Origin: Gammaproteobacteria bacterium
Lineage (GTDB): Bacteria > Pseudomonadota > Gammaproteobacteria > Pseudomonadales > Moraxellaceae
DNA: 64,000 nt
Assembly (NCBI GenBank): GCA_028868515.1
Contig: JAGWUI010000013.1
Span: 1-64,000, forward strand
Direction of reading: 5' to 3'
In this document: one piece after another, positions 36,511 through 45,171 of the stretch
Layout: each line of letters opens with the position of its first letter
Position numbering within the stretch: position 1 is the first letter of the stretch
Program-made: the position numbers and the translations under genes
The notes under the pieces: generated by a model
What the model saw: the letters and a program-made list of their open reading frames with translations, nothing else
What the model was told of the DNA's origin: nothing
The model's database searches: none

Positions 36511-37593
36511 TCAAACCAAGCTATCGAGCAAGGCTTTAAAGTCATGTGCAATTTTGACTGTTGCATCATATGCAGCACGATTAATTGGCGTGATATTAAT
36601 AAAACCATGCCCTTGTCCTTCTACACGATAGGCATCGCAATGTGTGCCTGCTTCGCGTAATTTAACAGCGTAGAGTTCACCTTCATCACGCAACGTATCG
36701 AGTTCAGCCGTCACCAGTAGTGCTGGTGCTAATCCTGCTAATTGACCGAATATAGGTGATACACGAGGATCCGTTCGCTTCACGCGAGTGCCGCCAAAAT
36801 AGGCGATTTTTGCATTATCCATGTCAGTTTGATCTAGGAATAGACCTTTGCCATACGCACCGTGCGATGGATAAACGCCATCCATGTCGACAACAGGATA
36901 GATCAGTAATTGTGCTGCCGGAGCATAGGTTTTTCCCGCAGCCAGTTGGCTGACAACTGCAGATAAGTTACCGCCTGCGCTATCGCCACCCACTGCGATT
37001 TTGCTTGGATCAACGCCGAGTTGTTTTGCGTTTTTGTGTGCCCATTTCAAGGCATCAAGGCAGTCATTGGGTGCAGCAGGGGCTGGATTTTCTGGTGCGA
37101 GTCGATATGCCACGCTGAGGACTTGTACTTGCGTGTGTTGGCAGAGTAAACGGCATGGCTCATCATGAGTATCCAAGTCACCCACTACAAAACCGCCACC
37201 GTGAAAAAATACGAGCAAAGGCAGTGGCTTCGTATTTTGACCAAAAACACGCGGAATATAGTGTCGCGCTGCGATATTGCCAGAGCGAACAGGAATGTCA
37301 AAGTCGCTGACACGTTCGACAGTAGTCGGTTTATCCATGATGGATGTCATTTCTTTACGAAAATGTTTGCGGCTTTTTTCTGGATTTGCGCCAATCAAGC
37401 CACCGCCATTCATATGGCTGCGCGCAGCAATTAAAATCTGCAGATGTGAATCAAGTGCGGAGAACTGATCATCAAAACCGAGAGCTTTGGCGAGGATACG
37501 CTGACCAAATGGTGGAATCCGCATGGTTAAACGTGCGGCTGAACCTTGAAGTTTTTCAATACGTGCAGTTAGATTTTTGACGAGTTCTGCCAC
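36511..37593 (-). CDS. HSL-family alpha/beta hydrolase, tandem copy 2
   Basis: A 360-residue paralog of the downstream gene, sharing the N-terminal RIEKL and the motif order. HGGGF and GGDSAGGN (nucleophile), Asp in TAELDTLRDE and His in GQGHGF are all intact. Substrates are probably short- to medium-chain acyl esters. It starts with GTG behind GTGAGGAC. The palindrome TGACAAT-TCAT-ATTGTCA lies 51 bases upstream (37644-37661), so a TetR-type repressor may control both copies. Confidence 0.88.
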   Translation of the reverse strand: MAELVKNLTARIEKLQGSAARLTMRIPPFGQRILAKALGFDDQFSALDSHLQILIAARSHMNGGGLIGANPEKSRKHFRKEMTSIMDKPTTVERVSDFDIPVRSGNIAARHYIPRVFGQNTKPLPLLVFFHGGGFVVGDLDTHDEPCRLLCQHTQVQVLSVAYRLAPENPAPAAPNDCLDALKWAHKNAKQLGVDPSKIAVGGDSAGGNLSAVVSQLAAGKTYAPAAQLLIYPVVDMDGVYPSHGAYGKGLFLDQTDMDNAKIAYFGGTRVKRTDPRVSPIFGQLAGLAPALLVTAELDTLRDEGELYAVKLREAGTHCDAYRVEGQGHGFINITPINRAAYDATVKIAHDFKALLDSLV

Positions 37594-37643
37594 AGCGTGT
37601 CCTCACATAGATGTAAATTTGGCGCTATTAAAACATGTATTTG

Positions 37644-37661
37644 TGACAATTCATATTGTCA
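37644..37661. promoter_or_regulatory. Palindromic operator TGACAAT-N4-ATTGTCA, site 1
   Basis: A perfect 7-4-7 inverted repeat upstream of the HSL-type hydrolase gene. The same arms and spacing occur at 46116-46133 beside a TetR gene. It is probably a binding site of that regulator. Confidence 0.6.
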
Positions 37662-37732
37662 GAATATTCTTTTCCAATGTGATCGTATTCGTCATTTTCT
37701 TCAATTAGAGTAGGCAAATTGTGCTTATTTGC

Positions 37733-37760
37733 CTTGAATTATGACGATCAAACCCAATTC
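37733..37760 (+). promoter_or_regulatory. Sigma-32-like promoter of grpE
   Basis: CTTGAAT (-35), then 13 bases, then CCCAATTC (-10), against the consensus CTTGAAA and CCCCATNT. It lies about 85 bases before the grpE ATG. Confidence 0.6.
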
Positions 37761-37845
37761 AATTCTCATGATTTTATATCACCGAGTGCGGACTGCACTG
37801 TTTCGCTGCTTTTATTATTGTTGTTATTTATTAAAGAGGTCTGTT

Positions 37846-38379
37846 ATGTCTCAGCAAGAAGTGAATGATTTACCAGAAAATAATCTTGAAGTGGACGCTG
37901 CATCAGCAGAAAAAGTAGAAGCTGTTGAAACTGAAGTTTCTCCAGAGCAAGCTCGAATTGCTGAACTCGAAGCGCAGGTCAAAGATATTCAAGCGCGTGC
38001 CAATGCGGATATGTATAACTTTCAAAAACGCGTTGAACGTGAAACAGATAATGCCAAAAAATTTGCGTTAGAAAAGTTTGCGGGTAGCTTGTTGGATGTT
38101 GTTGATAATTTAGAACGCGCAATTGCAGCTGCGCCTGCGGACAGCAATCAAGGTTTACTTGATGGTGTGCAACTGACACATAAAGCGTTATTGACTGCGC
38201 TGGAAAAACATCACATTCGTGTGATCGATCCAACAGGTCAGGCATTTGACGCTGAACAGCATCAAGCTGTGGGTATTGATCCAAATACACCAGAAGGTCA
38301 AGTCGCGAATGTCTTGCAAAAAGGCTACAGCTTGTCAGGTCGTTTGCTGCGTCCTGCAATGGTTACCGTAGGACAATAA
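37846..38379 (+). CDS. grpE: GrpE nucleotide exchange factor
   Basis: A 177-residue cochaperone that releases ADP from DnaK. An acidic N-terminal tail (about 1-35) precedes a long coiled-coil helix (about 36-90) with ALEAQVKDIQAR and NFQKRVERE. The C-terminal beta domain follows, with VGIDPNTPEGQVANVLQKGY and the family end LLRPAMVTVG. The ATG at 37846 behind AAAGAGG is chosen; the frame extends upstream to 37741, but that part would cover the promoter. Together with the following dnaK gene it forms the heat-shock module. Confidence 0.96.
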   Translation: MSQQEVNDLPENNLEVDAASAEKVEAVETEVSPEQARIAELEAQVKDIQARANADMYNFQKRVERETDNAKKFALEKFAGSLLDVVDNLERAIAAAPADSNQGLLDGVQLTHKALLTALEKHHIRVIDPTGQAFDAEQHQAVGIDPNTPEGQVANVLQKGYSLSGRLLRPAMVTVGQ

Positions 38380-38486
38380 GTTTTTTTTAATTCATTTGAG
38401 CGGCGGGCAGAGTGTCGATCGTTGCTTAAGTGTATTGATTAACCTATTCAATATAGACATTTTTTTAATAATATTTTTTGTTACAC

Positions 38487-38514
38487 CTTGAAAATTTATA
38501 CATCAGTCTCATAT
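38487..38514 (+). promoter_or_regulatory. Sigma-32-like promoter of dnaK
   Basis: CTTGAAA matches the -35 consensus exactly. After 13 bases TCTCATAT matches 6 of 8 positions of the -10. It lies about 130 bases upstream of the dnaK start, so dnaK can be induced independently of grpE. Confidence 0.65.
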
Positions 38515-38646
38515 TGAATAGCACATGCAGAATTACTGCTAAACATATCATTTTGAGTGAATGTGCTAAAGAAGTTGGATGTTTGGATGCAGGTTAAGCC
38601 CCACATCAATCCAAGCTTCAAGCACGCTTAGATAAGGAGTTATAAC

Positions 38647-40578
38647 GTGGGTAGAATTATCGGTATTGACTTAGGTACAACCAATTCATGTGTTGCTGTA
38701 ATGGAAGGCGACAAAGTTAAAGTTATTGATAACGTTGAAGGCGCGCGTACTACGCCGTCGATCGTTGCATACAAAGATGCAGAAATTTTGGTTGGTCAAA
38801 GCGCGAAACGCCAAGCAGTGACCAATCCAAAAAACACATTGTTTGCGATCAAACGTTTGATCGGTCGTCGTTATAGTGATGACGTGGTACAAAAAGACAT
38901 CGGCATGGTGCCTTACAAAATCGTGCAAGCTGACAATGGCGATGCATGGGTTGAAGTAAACGGCAAAAAACTCGCTGCACAGCAAGTTTCTGCTGAAATC
39001 CTGAAAAAAATGAAGAAAACTGCTGAAGAATATCTGGGTGAACCAGTAACTGAAGCGGTCATCACTGTACCTGCATACTTCAACGATGCACAGCGTCAAG
39101 CAACTAAAGACGCTGGTCTGATCGCAGGTCTGGATGTAAAACGTATCATCAACGAACCAACTGCAGCGGCGTTGGCATTCGGTATGGACAAAAAAGAAGG
39201 CGATCGCAAAATCGCTGTGTATGACTTGGGTGGTGGTACATTCGACGTATCAATCATTGAAATTGCTGATGTTGATGGCGACCAACAGTTTGAAGTGTTG
39301 TCAACCAACGGTGACACATTCTTGGGCGGTGAAGACTTTGACTTACGTCTGATCGACTTCTTGGTTGAAACCTTCAAATCAGAACAAGGCGTGAATCTGA
39401 AAAACGATCCACTCGCATTGCAACGTCTGAAAGAAGCAGCAGAAAAAGCGAAGATCGAATTGTCTTCTGCACAAAGCACTGAAGTGAACTTGCCATACAT
39501 CACTGCTGATGCAACTGGTCCTAAGCATTTGGTGGTGACCATTACTCGTGCAAAACTGGAAGGTTTGGTTGAAGACCTGATCGCACGCACGATTGAGCCA
39601 TGTAAGATCGCTCTGAAAGACGCTGGTTTATCAGCAAGCGATATTTCTGACGTGATTTTGGTTGGTGGTCAAACACGTATGCCTAAAGTCATGGACAAAG
39701 TGAAAGAATTCTTTGGCAAAGAGCCACGTAAAGACGTGAACCCAGACGAAGCAGTTGCGATTGGTGCAGCGATTCAAGGTGCGGTTCTGTCAGGTGACAA
39801 AAAAGACGTGTTGCTGCTCGACGTAACACCATTGACACTTGGTATCGAAACAATGGGTGGTGTGTTGACGCCAATCATTGAAAAGAACACCATGATTCCA
39901 ACCAAGAAATCACAAGTGTTCTCGACTGCAGATGACAACCAACCTGCGGTAACCATTCAAGTTTACCAAGGTGAACGTAAAATGGCTGCGCAGAACAAAT
40001 CACTCGGTCGTTTTGACCTGACTGATATTCCGCCAGCACCACGCGGTATGCCACAAATCGAAGTGACTTTTGACATCGACGCAAATGGTATCTTGAACGT
40101 GTCTGCAAAAGATAAAGGTACTGGCAAAGCGCAAAGTATCCAAATCAAAGCAAACTCAGGTTTGTCTGATGAAGAAATTCAACAAATGATCCGTGATGCA
40201 GAAGCAAATGCAGAAGAAGACAAGAAATTTGTCGACTTGGCAGCGGCGCGTAACGAAGCTGACCAATTGGTTCACGGCACTCAAAAAGCGGTGAAAGATT
40301 TGGGCGACAAAGCGACTGAAGAAGAGAAGAAAGCAATCGACGCAGCGATTGATGAGCTTGAAGCAGCAACTAAAGAAAGCGATGTTGATGCAATCAAAGC
40401 AAAAATCGAAGCATTGTCAGCAGTGTCTATGCCTTTGATGCAACGTGTGTATCAGGAAACTGAAGCAGCACAACAAGCTCAAGGTGGCGACGCAGGCCAA
40501 GGCGCTCAAGCACATCAAGCGCATGATGATGGTGTAGTTGATGCTGAATTCACAGAAGTGAAGGATGACAAGAAGTAA
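38647..40578 (+). CDS. dnaK: Hsp70 chaperone DnaK
   Basis: A 643-residue chaperone. The three Hsp70 signatures are visible: [10 protein letters not shown] near residue 6, [12 protein letters not shown] near 195, and [11 protein letters not shown] near 336. The substrate-binding domain starts after the conserved linker LLLDVTPL, and the tail ends [10 protein letters not shown], as in other proteobacterial DnaK proteins. Translation starts at GTG, 7 bases after AAGGAG. No dnaJ follows; instead a strong terminator and an unrelated minus-strand regulator gene. Confidence 0.98.
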   Translation: MGRIIGIDLGTTNSCVAVMEGDKVKVIDNVEGARTTPSIVAYKDAEILVGQSAKRQAVTNPKNTLFAIKRLIGRRYSDDVVQKDIGMVPYKIVQADNGDAWVEVNGKKLAAQQVSAEILKKMKKTAEEYLGEPVTEAVITVPAYFNDAQRQATKDAGLIAGLDVKRIINEPTAAALAFGMDKKEGDRKIAVYDLGGGTFDVSIIEIADVDGDQQFEVLSTNGDTFLGGEDFDLRLIDFLVETFKSEQGVNLKNDPLALQRLKEAAEKAKIELSSAQSTEVNLPYITADATGPKHLVVTITRAKLEGLVEDLIARTIEPCKIALKDAGLSASDISDVILVGGQTRMPKVMDKVKEFFGKEPRKDVNPDEAVAIGAAIQGAVLSGDKKDVLLLDVTPLTLGIETMGGVLTPIIEKNTMIPTKKSQVFSTADDNQPAVTIQVYQGERKMAAQNKSLGRFDLTDIPPAPRGMPQIEVTFDIDANGILNVSAKDKGTGKAQSIQIKANSGLSDEEIQQMIRDAEANAEEDKKFVDLAAARNEADQLVHGTQKAVKDLGDKATEEEKKAIDAAIDELEAATKESDVDAIKAKIEALSAVSMPLMQRVYQETEAAQQAQGGDAGQGAQAHQAHDDGVVDAEFTEVKDDKK

Positions 40579-40594
40579 TTCTTAGAGTCTGAAT

Positions 40595-40627
40595 GAAAAA
40601 AACGCTCCGTGAGGGGCGTTTTTTATT
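40595..40627 (+). terminator. Terminator of dnaK
   Basis: AACGCTCC and GGGGCGTT form a stem with a GTGA loop, preceded by A6 and followed by T6. It is about 20 bases after the dnaK stop codon. Confidence 0.88.
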
Positions 40628-40647
40628 GCACTGGACAAAATGTGACT

Positions 40648-41613
40648 TCAGGATCTATCTATTAGCCTCTCTCTTTCTTTTAATGAACCTTCATTAAAAG
40701 TGTGCATTGGAATAGAGATGTAATCGATAGAGTTTTTATTAATGAAAATTGATCTATGGTAACCTTCGATTGGTAAATAAATAAGATCATCAAGATCGTC
40801 TGGATCAAACATAATTCGTTCGAACGTATCATACACAACTTCTTTTTCTATAATATTTTCTTGGCGAATTTGACCTGATAATAGTTGCCATGTGATAGTC
40901 GTAGCGCGCTGAAAAAGCTTTTCTAGGCATTTAGATGCAGATGCGATTATTTCTTCACGTTTCTCTGCTGCAATATCTCCAGCCGCAATTCGCTGATCAA
41001 GCTTTTCTTCGGAAAATATTATAAGGTCACATAATTCATTGAATCTTTCTTCTTCATATTCCTCTTTTATATCGTCTATAAACTCTATATTTTCGATGAA
41101 ATACCAAAAATCATCGTTTGGTAGTATCCCAAGATTATGTTTGTAGTTTGGATGTTCTGGTCCAAAATCACCGTATGCCTCACTGGAAAAATATATATCA
41201 TAGATAGACTTACGACGGATAAAAACTATTCGGTTATCAAGTGATTCAATAATTAGAATATTTTGATTATTCTCAAGTTGGTTATGAATAGAGAGCCGCT
41301 GTTCTTCAGAAAGTGGAAGCAATAAAGAGGCCTGAGGTATAGCAAAATGGATGGCGACCTCCCCAAAGTATGTTCGAGAGTCGCTAATTGAGCCATCGAT
41401 TCCCATAGTATCGAATGCCTGAGCTTTTCCGAGAATAGCCTCAACATTCGTTTCGAGGACTTTAGCCAGTTTTTTTATTTTTCCTGCAGGAATTGATGCA
41501 TTACCCGCTTCCCAGCGTTGATAGTTCGGTTGACTTACTCCCATTGCCTCAGCAACTTCGACCTGAGTTTTACCAGCAAGGAGTCTTGCTTTTTTTAAAG
41601 GAGATAAAGTCAT
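40648..41613 (-). CDS. XRE-family helix-turn-helix protein with unknown C-terminal domain
   Basis: A 321-residue protein. An N-terminal Cro/cI-type HTH (about 5-58) contains KTQVEVAEAMGVSQPNYQRW. A charged region of about 260 residues follows, matching no family I know, with several FxxR and acidic stretches (KEEYEEERFNEL) and a REEIIASASKCLEKL helix. The gene is visibly A+T-rich. It sits alone between dnaK and a thioesterase gene. A TATACGTATA palindrome at 41634-41643, just upstream, could be its own operator. A mobile-element-type or defence-linked regulator is possible but unproven. Confidence 0.72.
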   Translation of the reverse strand: MTLSPLKKARLLAGKTQVEVAEAMGVSQPNYQRWEAGNASIPAGKIKKLAKVLETNVEAILGKAQAFDTMGIDGSISDSRTYFGEVAIHFAIPQASLLLPLSEEQRLSIHNQLENNQNILIIESLDNRIVFIRRKSIYDIYFSSEAYGDFGPEHPNYKHNLGILPNDDFWYFIENIEFIDDIKEEYEEERFNELCDLIIFSEEKLDQRIAAGDIAAEKREEIIASASKCLEKLFQRATTITWQLLSGQIRQENIIEKEVVYDTFERIMFDPDDLDDLIYLPIEGYHRSIFINKNSIDYISIPMHTFNEGSLKERERLIDRS

Positions 41614-41633
41614 GTGATGCTCGCAATTGATAA

Positions 41634-41643
41634 TATACGTATA
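41634..41643. promoter_or_regulatory. Palindrome TATACGTATA before the XRE gene
   Basis: A perfect 10-bp palindrome in an A+T-rich stretch 20-30 bases upstream of the XRE gene's start codon. It is a possible operator for autoregulation, by position and symmetry only. Confidence 0.35.
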
Positions 41644-41811
41644 TAATATACTTTATTGTATAATTGGTCGGCACACAATATTAACTATATACTTTTGTAG
41701 TTTTGCATCTGTGTTAGAGTTAATTATTTACCATTTTTAGATTCGTTTGGAGTCGTTATTATCTTAGAATTATTGAAAATTAATTCTTACGATCTATGAG
41801 TTCAGAAAATA

Positions 41812-42249
41812 ATGAGTAATCATGACCGTTTAGGCGAGCCTTCATCAATCTATTACAAAACCACGTATGTCGTCCAAGACAGTGATATAGATGGTTTAGG
41901 ACATATGAATAATACGGTTTACTTACGTCTGATGGAAAATTTGGCGTGGGCGCATTCTGAGCATTTGGGTTTAGGCGTCGAGGACTTCCAGCGAATCGGT
42001 TCTGCAATGGTTGCTCGTGAACATCGGATGACTTATTTAGGGGCGTTATTTGCAGGCGAGACAGTGCAGTTTGAAACGTGGCTAGATCATATCGATGCGC
42101 TGAATATGCATCGTTATTATCGCTTTACGCGTGTTTCTGATCAGAAGGTAGCGTTTGAGGCGCATACGCATTGGGTCTGTATTTCGATTGCAACTGGGCG
42201 ACCACAAAGGATGCCGCCCGAGTTTAAGGTGGTTTATCGGCTGGGATGA
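41812..42249 (+). CDS. Hotdog-fold acyl-CoA thioesterase
   Basis: A 145-residue thioesterase of the 4-hydroxybenzoyl-CoA thioesterase / YbgC type. The motif QDSDIDGLGHMNNTVYLRLM (about 22-41) has the catalytic aspartate and the conserved GHMNN. It should hydrolyse an acyl-CoA in the cytoplasm; the chain length is unknown. The ribosome binding site is weak, and an 8-codon frame at 41796-41819 overlaps its start, which could provide coupling. Convergent with the TonB_C/Sel1 gene. Confidence 0.88.
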   Translation: MSNHDRLGEPSSIYYKTTYVVQDSDIDGLGHMNNTVYLRLMENLAWAHSEHLGLGVEDFQRIGSAMVAREHRMTYLGALFAGETVQFETWLDHIDALNMHRYYRFTRVSDQKVAFEAHTHWVCISIATGRPQRMPPEFKVVYRLG

Positions 42250-42276
42250 CGGTGTATTTCTTGGCTATAGTTTTAA

Positions 42277-43401
42277 CTAAAAAGACCATTTGGATTTATT
42301 TATTTTTTTGATATTTTCTTTTGCAGGTGCGAAGTCTTGATTCGCAGATTTCTGAAACCATGCTAATGCTTGAGAGTCATTTTTTGGGACGCTTTGCCCT
42401 TCGTAATACATAAGTCCAAGCGCGTTCTGAGCGGCAGCATTGCCTTTGTAGGCAGCCTTTTCGAACCAGTTAAGTGCCTGAGTATAATCTTGTTTTACGC
42501 CTACTCCTGAACGATAGGCAGCTCCGATGTTTAATTCAGCATTCTCAAATTCTTGGTCGGCAGCTTTTTTTAACCAGATAAAGGCTTGCGTATCATCTTT
42601 TGCAACACCTTGCCCCATGTAGAACATAGAGGCTAAGGTATTTTCTGCATCAGGTAAGTTTTGGTGTGCTGCTTTCTCAAACCAATGGAATGCTTGGGTA
42701 TAATCCACAGCTATACCTTTGCCTTGCAAATACATGTTACCTAAATTATTTTCAGCTTCTGGTAAGTTCTGGCGTGCAGCTTTTTCAAACCAAATGAGTG
42801 CTTGAGCGAAATCTTGTTTAGTATTATTACCTGTAAAATAAAACATTCCTATATGATTTTCTGCCACTGGATCTCCTTGTTTAGCGGCAGCAATAATATC
42901 GGAAAGTTGGGTGGCTGGCGGTGTAACCGTAGCTGAATTAATAGATTCTTGTGACTCAGGGTAGCTAATTAAGAGCTTGTCTTTTGAAGCCGTAGCTTCA
43001 CCAGTCTTTGGATTGATATAGGGCTGATATTTATAGTGTCTGACAGCCGTCTCTGCAGCCATATCCAAATCATAATTACCAGAAGAGTTGTGAATGTCTA
43101 CGCTTGTGACATTGCCATGATCATCTATTGAAACCCATAGGAGAACTTGTCCAGTTTCTGGATGTGCAAGAAACGAAGGTGGCAGAACCAAAGGGGATTT
43201 GTGAATTATTCTGAGTAACTTGAAGTTTTCTTGGGCATCAAATTGACTATAAATTTTTTCTTTTTTTTGTTCTTCTTCATTGTGTTGAACAGGGCTAGCA
43301 AGGGTTTGTTCCGCATTTTTAATTTGAGTGTCGCTGATATCAGCAAAACTATTCAAGCTATACAGCGAGAGCAGTGCAATAGTGATTTTGGTCATGTTCA
43401 A
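42277..43401 (-). CDS. Secreted protein with a TonB C-terminal-type domain and Sel1 repeats
   Basis: A 374-residue fusion. A signal peptide (IALLSLYSLNSFA; cut near residue 20) is followed by a TonB_C-like domain (about 68-140) with TGQVLLWVSIDDHGNVTSVD and AVRHYKYQP. Five Sel1-like helical repeats (about 173-367) come next, each with an ALxWFEKAA block and a G-x-Y-G turn. There is no transmembrane anchor or proline-rich spacer, so it cannot transduce energy as TonB does; a periplasmic scaffold role is more likely. Translation can begin at TTG 43401, which has GGGAGG at 8 bases, or at the ATG six bases on (43395). Confidence 0.8.
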   Translation of the reverse strand: MNMTKITIALLSLYSLNSFADISDTQIKNAEQTLASPVQHNEEEQKKEKIYSQFDAQENFKLLRIIHKSPLVLPPSFLAHPETGQVLLWVSIDDHGNVTSVDIHNSSGNYDLDMAAETAVRHYKYQPYINPKTGEATASKDKLLISYPESQESINSATVTPPATQLSDIIAAAKQGDPVAENHIGMFYFTGNNTKQDFAQALIWFEKAARQNLPEAENNLGNMYLQGKGIAVDYTQAFHWFEKAAHQNLPDAENTLASMFYMGQGVAKDDTQAFIWLKKAADQEFENAELNIGAAYRSGVGVKQDYTQALNWFEKAAYKGNAAAQNALGLMYYEGQSVPKNDSQALAWFQKSANQDFAPAKENIKKINKSKWSF

Positions 43402-43606
43402 TGGGTTTTCCTCCCAGAATTATAAATTTGAATAAAGAAAAAGCATTTTGAGTTGATATGCTTGAGCTGGATTTGTCTTTTTAAAACCGCGTTGTACATC
43501 ATATTGAATCAGAAATACGATTCTAATCAATCTTTTTCTATGTGAAATTATCAAATACAACCTCTGTATAATGTATCCCTAGTCGCTTTCTAAGTTTTTA
43601 AGTTCA

Positions 43607-44842
43607 ATGAATAAAATAACTGTGTTAAACCGCAAAACACTAATGTTTCCGCTTGCGGTCGTCCTTTTCGAATTCTGTGTGTATATCGCCAATGACATGA
43701 TTCAACCGGGTATGATCGCGGTGATTACCGATTTTCATGTCGGTACTGAGTGGGTGGCGCGTTCGCTGACGGCGTATCTGATTGGCGGGACGTTGGTGAC
43801 GTGGTTACTTGGACCTTTATCAGATCGTTTGGGACGGCGTCCTGTGATGCTCTTTGGCGCAGTGATGTTTGCTGTGTCGCTGCTCTTGATTTTATTCTCA
43901 TGGAATATCGAAACTTTCATGCTGATGCGCATCGTGCAGGGTGTAGGGCTTTGCTATATCTTGGCGGTGGGTTATGCCGCAATCCAAGAGGCTTTTGAAG
44001 AAAAAGCCGCGATCAAAGTCATGGCAATGATGGCAAATGTTGCTTTGCTTGCACCACTGATTGGTCCCGTCGCTGGTGCGGCTGTCGTGTCGGTTTGGCC
44101 GTGGCAAGTGAGCTTTATCTTGATTGCAGTGGTGGCGGTGTTGAGCGTGGTCGGGTTGTATTTCAATATGCCTGAAACTTTGGTGGTCAATAAAGCCGAA
44201 CCCAAGCCATCGCTATCGTTCAGGGCTGTTTTGGGCGATTACTGGGCGTTGTTCCAAGAAGCACCTTTTGTGAAAGCGGCATTGTGTATGTCGTTGTTTG
44301 GTGTGCCGCTGATTGTGTGGATTGGTTTGTCTCCTGTCATTCTGATTAAAGATTCAGGCATGACACCGATGGAGTATGGTCTGTGTCAGCTTCCTGTGAT
44401 TGGCGCATTGATCATAGGCAATATCTTGTTGATGAAAGTCACGGATAAATGGCCGCTTGATCGACCAATGAAATTTTCGCCTGCGATTACGGTGCTGGGA
44501 TTGCTGTTGATGTTGCCGGTGTTGTATTTTCCTCAGCATATGTCGCTGTTTATCATTTTGGGCATGAGTTGTTTTGCCTTTGCTCAGGGATTGGCGTTTG
44601 CTGTGATGTATCGTTTTGTGATGACTTCAGCACCGCATGGTGCGGGGGTGATGGGGGCTGCGGTGGGAATGTTGTTGATGGCGGGTTATGCGGTTGAGCT
44701 GGAATTGGCGGCTTGGTTGTATAGTCACTTTTCTGCGACGGGTTTGTTTGTGATGTTGACGATTTTTGCGGTGCTTTATTTTGTGTTATTGCCAGGGGTG
44801 TTGAGGAGAGCGATGGCGCAAAGGGAGGCAGACGCAAGCTAG
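43607..44842 (+). CDS. MdfA/CraA-type multidrug MFS transporter
   Basis: A 411-residue 12-helix transporter of the DHA1 family. The first helix, FEFCVYIANDMIQPGM, holds two acidic residues, Glu22 and Asp30, at the spacing of Glu26 and Asp34 in Escherichia coli MdfA. It is closely related to CraA of Acinetobacter baumannii, which exports chloramphenicol. GPLSDRLGRRPVM is the motif between helices 2 and 3. It is a lone gene, read towards a long inverted repeat; no regulator adjoins it. Chloramphenicol export is inferred from family membership. Confidence 0.87.
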   Translation: MNKITVLNRKTLMFPLAVVLFEFCVYIANDMIQPGMIAVITDFHVGTEWVARSLTAYLIGGTLVTWLLGPLSDRLGRRPVMLFGAVMFAVSLLLILFSWNIETFMLMRIVQGVGLCYILAVGYAAIQEAFEEKAAIKVMAMMANVALLAPLIGPVAGAAVVSVWPWQVSFILIAVVAVLSVVGLYFNMPETLVVNKAEPKPSLSFRAVLGDYWALFQEAPFVKAALCMSLFGVPLIVWIGLSPVILIKDSGMTPMEYGLCQLPVIGALIIGNILLMKVTDKWPLDRPMKFSPAITVLGLLLMLPVLYFPQHMSLFIILGMSCFAFAQGLAFAVMYRFVMTSAPHGAGVMGAAVGMLLMAGYAVELELAAWLYSHFSATGLFVMLTIFAVLYFVLLPGVLRRAMAQREADAS

Positions 44843-44854
44843 GTGCTTTGAAGT

Positions 44855-44949
44855 CTTCCCCTGAGGGGGAAGATTTAGATGGGGGTGCTTTTGCTGTTCG
44901 TTGAAAAATCAAAAGCGTCCCCATCCCGACCTTCCCCCTCAGGGGAAGG
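44855..44949. repeat. Long inverted repeat after the MdfA-type gene
   Basis: Two arms of about 39 bases face each other across a short spacer. Each contains the self-complementary block CTTCCCCTGAGGGGGAAG or its complement, plus paired CCCCATC/GATGGGG and CAAAAGC/GCTTTTG stretches. This is the structure of a short palindromic repeat element, with no coding capacity, and it may end transcription of the pump gene. Confidence 0.65.
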
Positions 44950-45029
44950 AGAAAGAGCAGTTGGTCAATTCATTTGACTTCCCTCTCTAAACACCCTAAC
45001 CTTCGCGGCGAGTAATTGAGCCGACTCGT

Positions 45030-45120
45030 TTATTCTAATTCTGCGGGCTTTATTTTATAGAGTCCTCAGCCGAGGATCTTGGTTGGGGCAGGTGACTGCT
45101 ACACCTAGACGATTAGAATG
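45030..45120 (+). ncRNA. Structured small RNA candidate (C4-antisense-like)
   Basis: The segment is bounded by the complementary blocks ATTCTAAT and ATTAGAAT. It contains two internal hairpins: TCCTC-AGCC-GAGGA and AGGTG-ACTGCTA-CACCT. An intrinsic terminator follows directly on the plus strand (45122-45154). The layout resembles C4 antisense RNAs, which use two hairpins and occur in many proteobacterial genomes, but I cannot score it. It has no open frame. Its purpose and targets are unknown; the terminator also serves the SDR gene on the other strand. Confidence 0.45.
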
Positions 45121-45121
45121 T

Positions 45122-45154
45122 AAAAAAGCCGAACAGAGATGTTCGGCTTTTTTG
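45122..45154. terminator. Bidirectional terminator between the RNA candidate and the SDR gene
   Basis: AAGCCGAAC and GTTCGGCTT form a 9-bp stem with an AGAGAT loop, with A6 before and T7 after. It lies 18 bases past the SDR stop codon and directly after the RNA candidate. Confidence 0.88.
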
Positions 45155-45171
45155 CGTTTGGACATTCAGAA

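Noticed and set aside
39096-39590. Open frames antisense to dnaK
   Set aside because: Long antisense frames are usual under a strongly codon-biased gene such as dnaK. The sequences have no recognisable domain.
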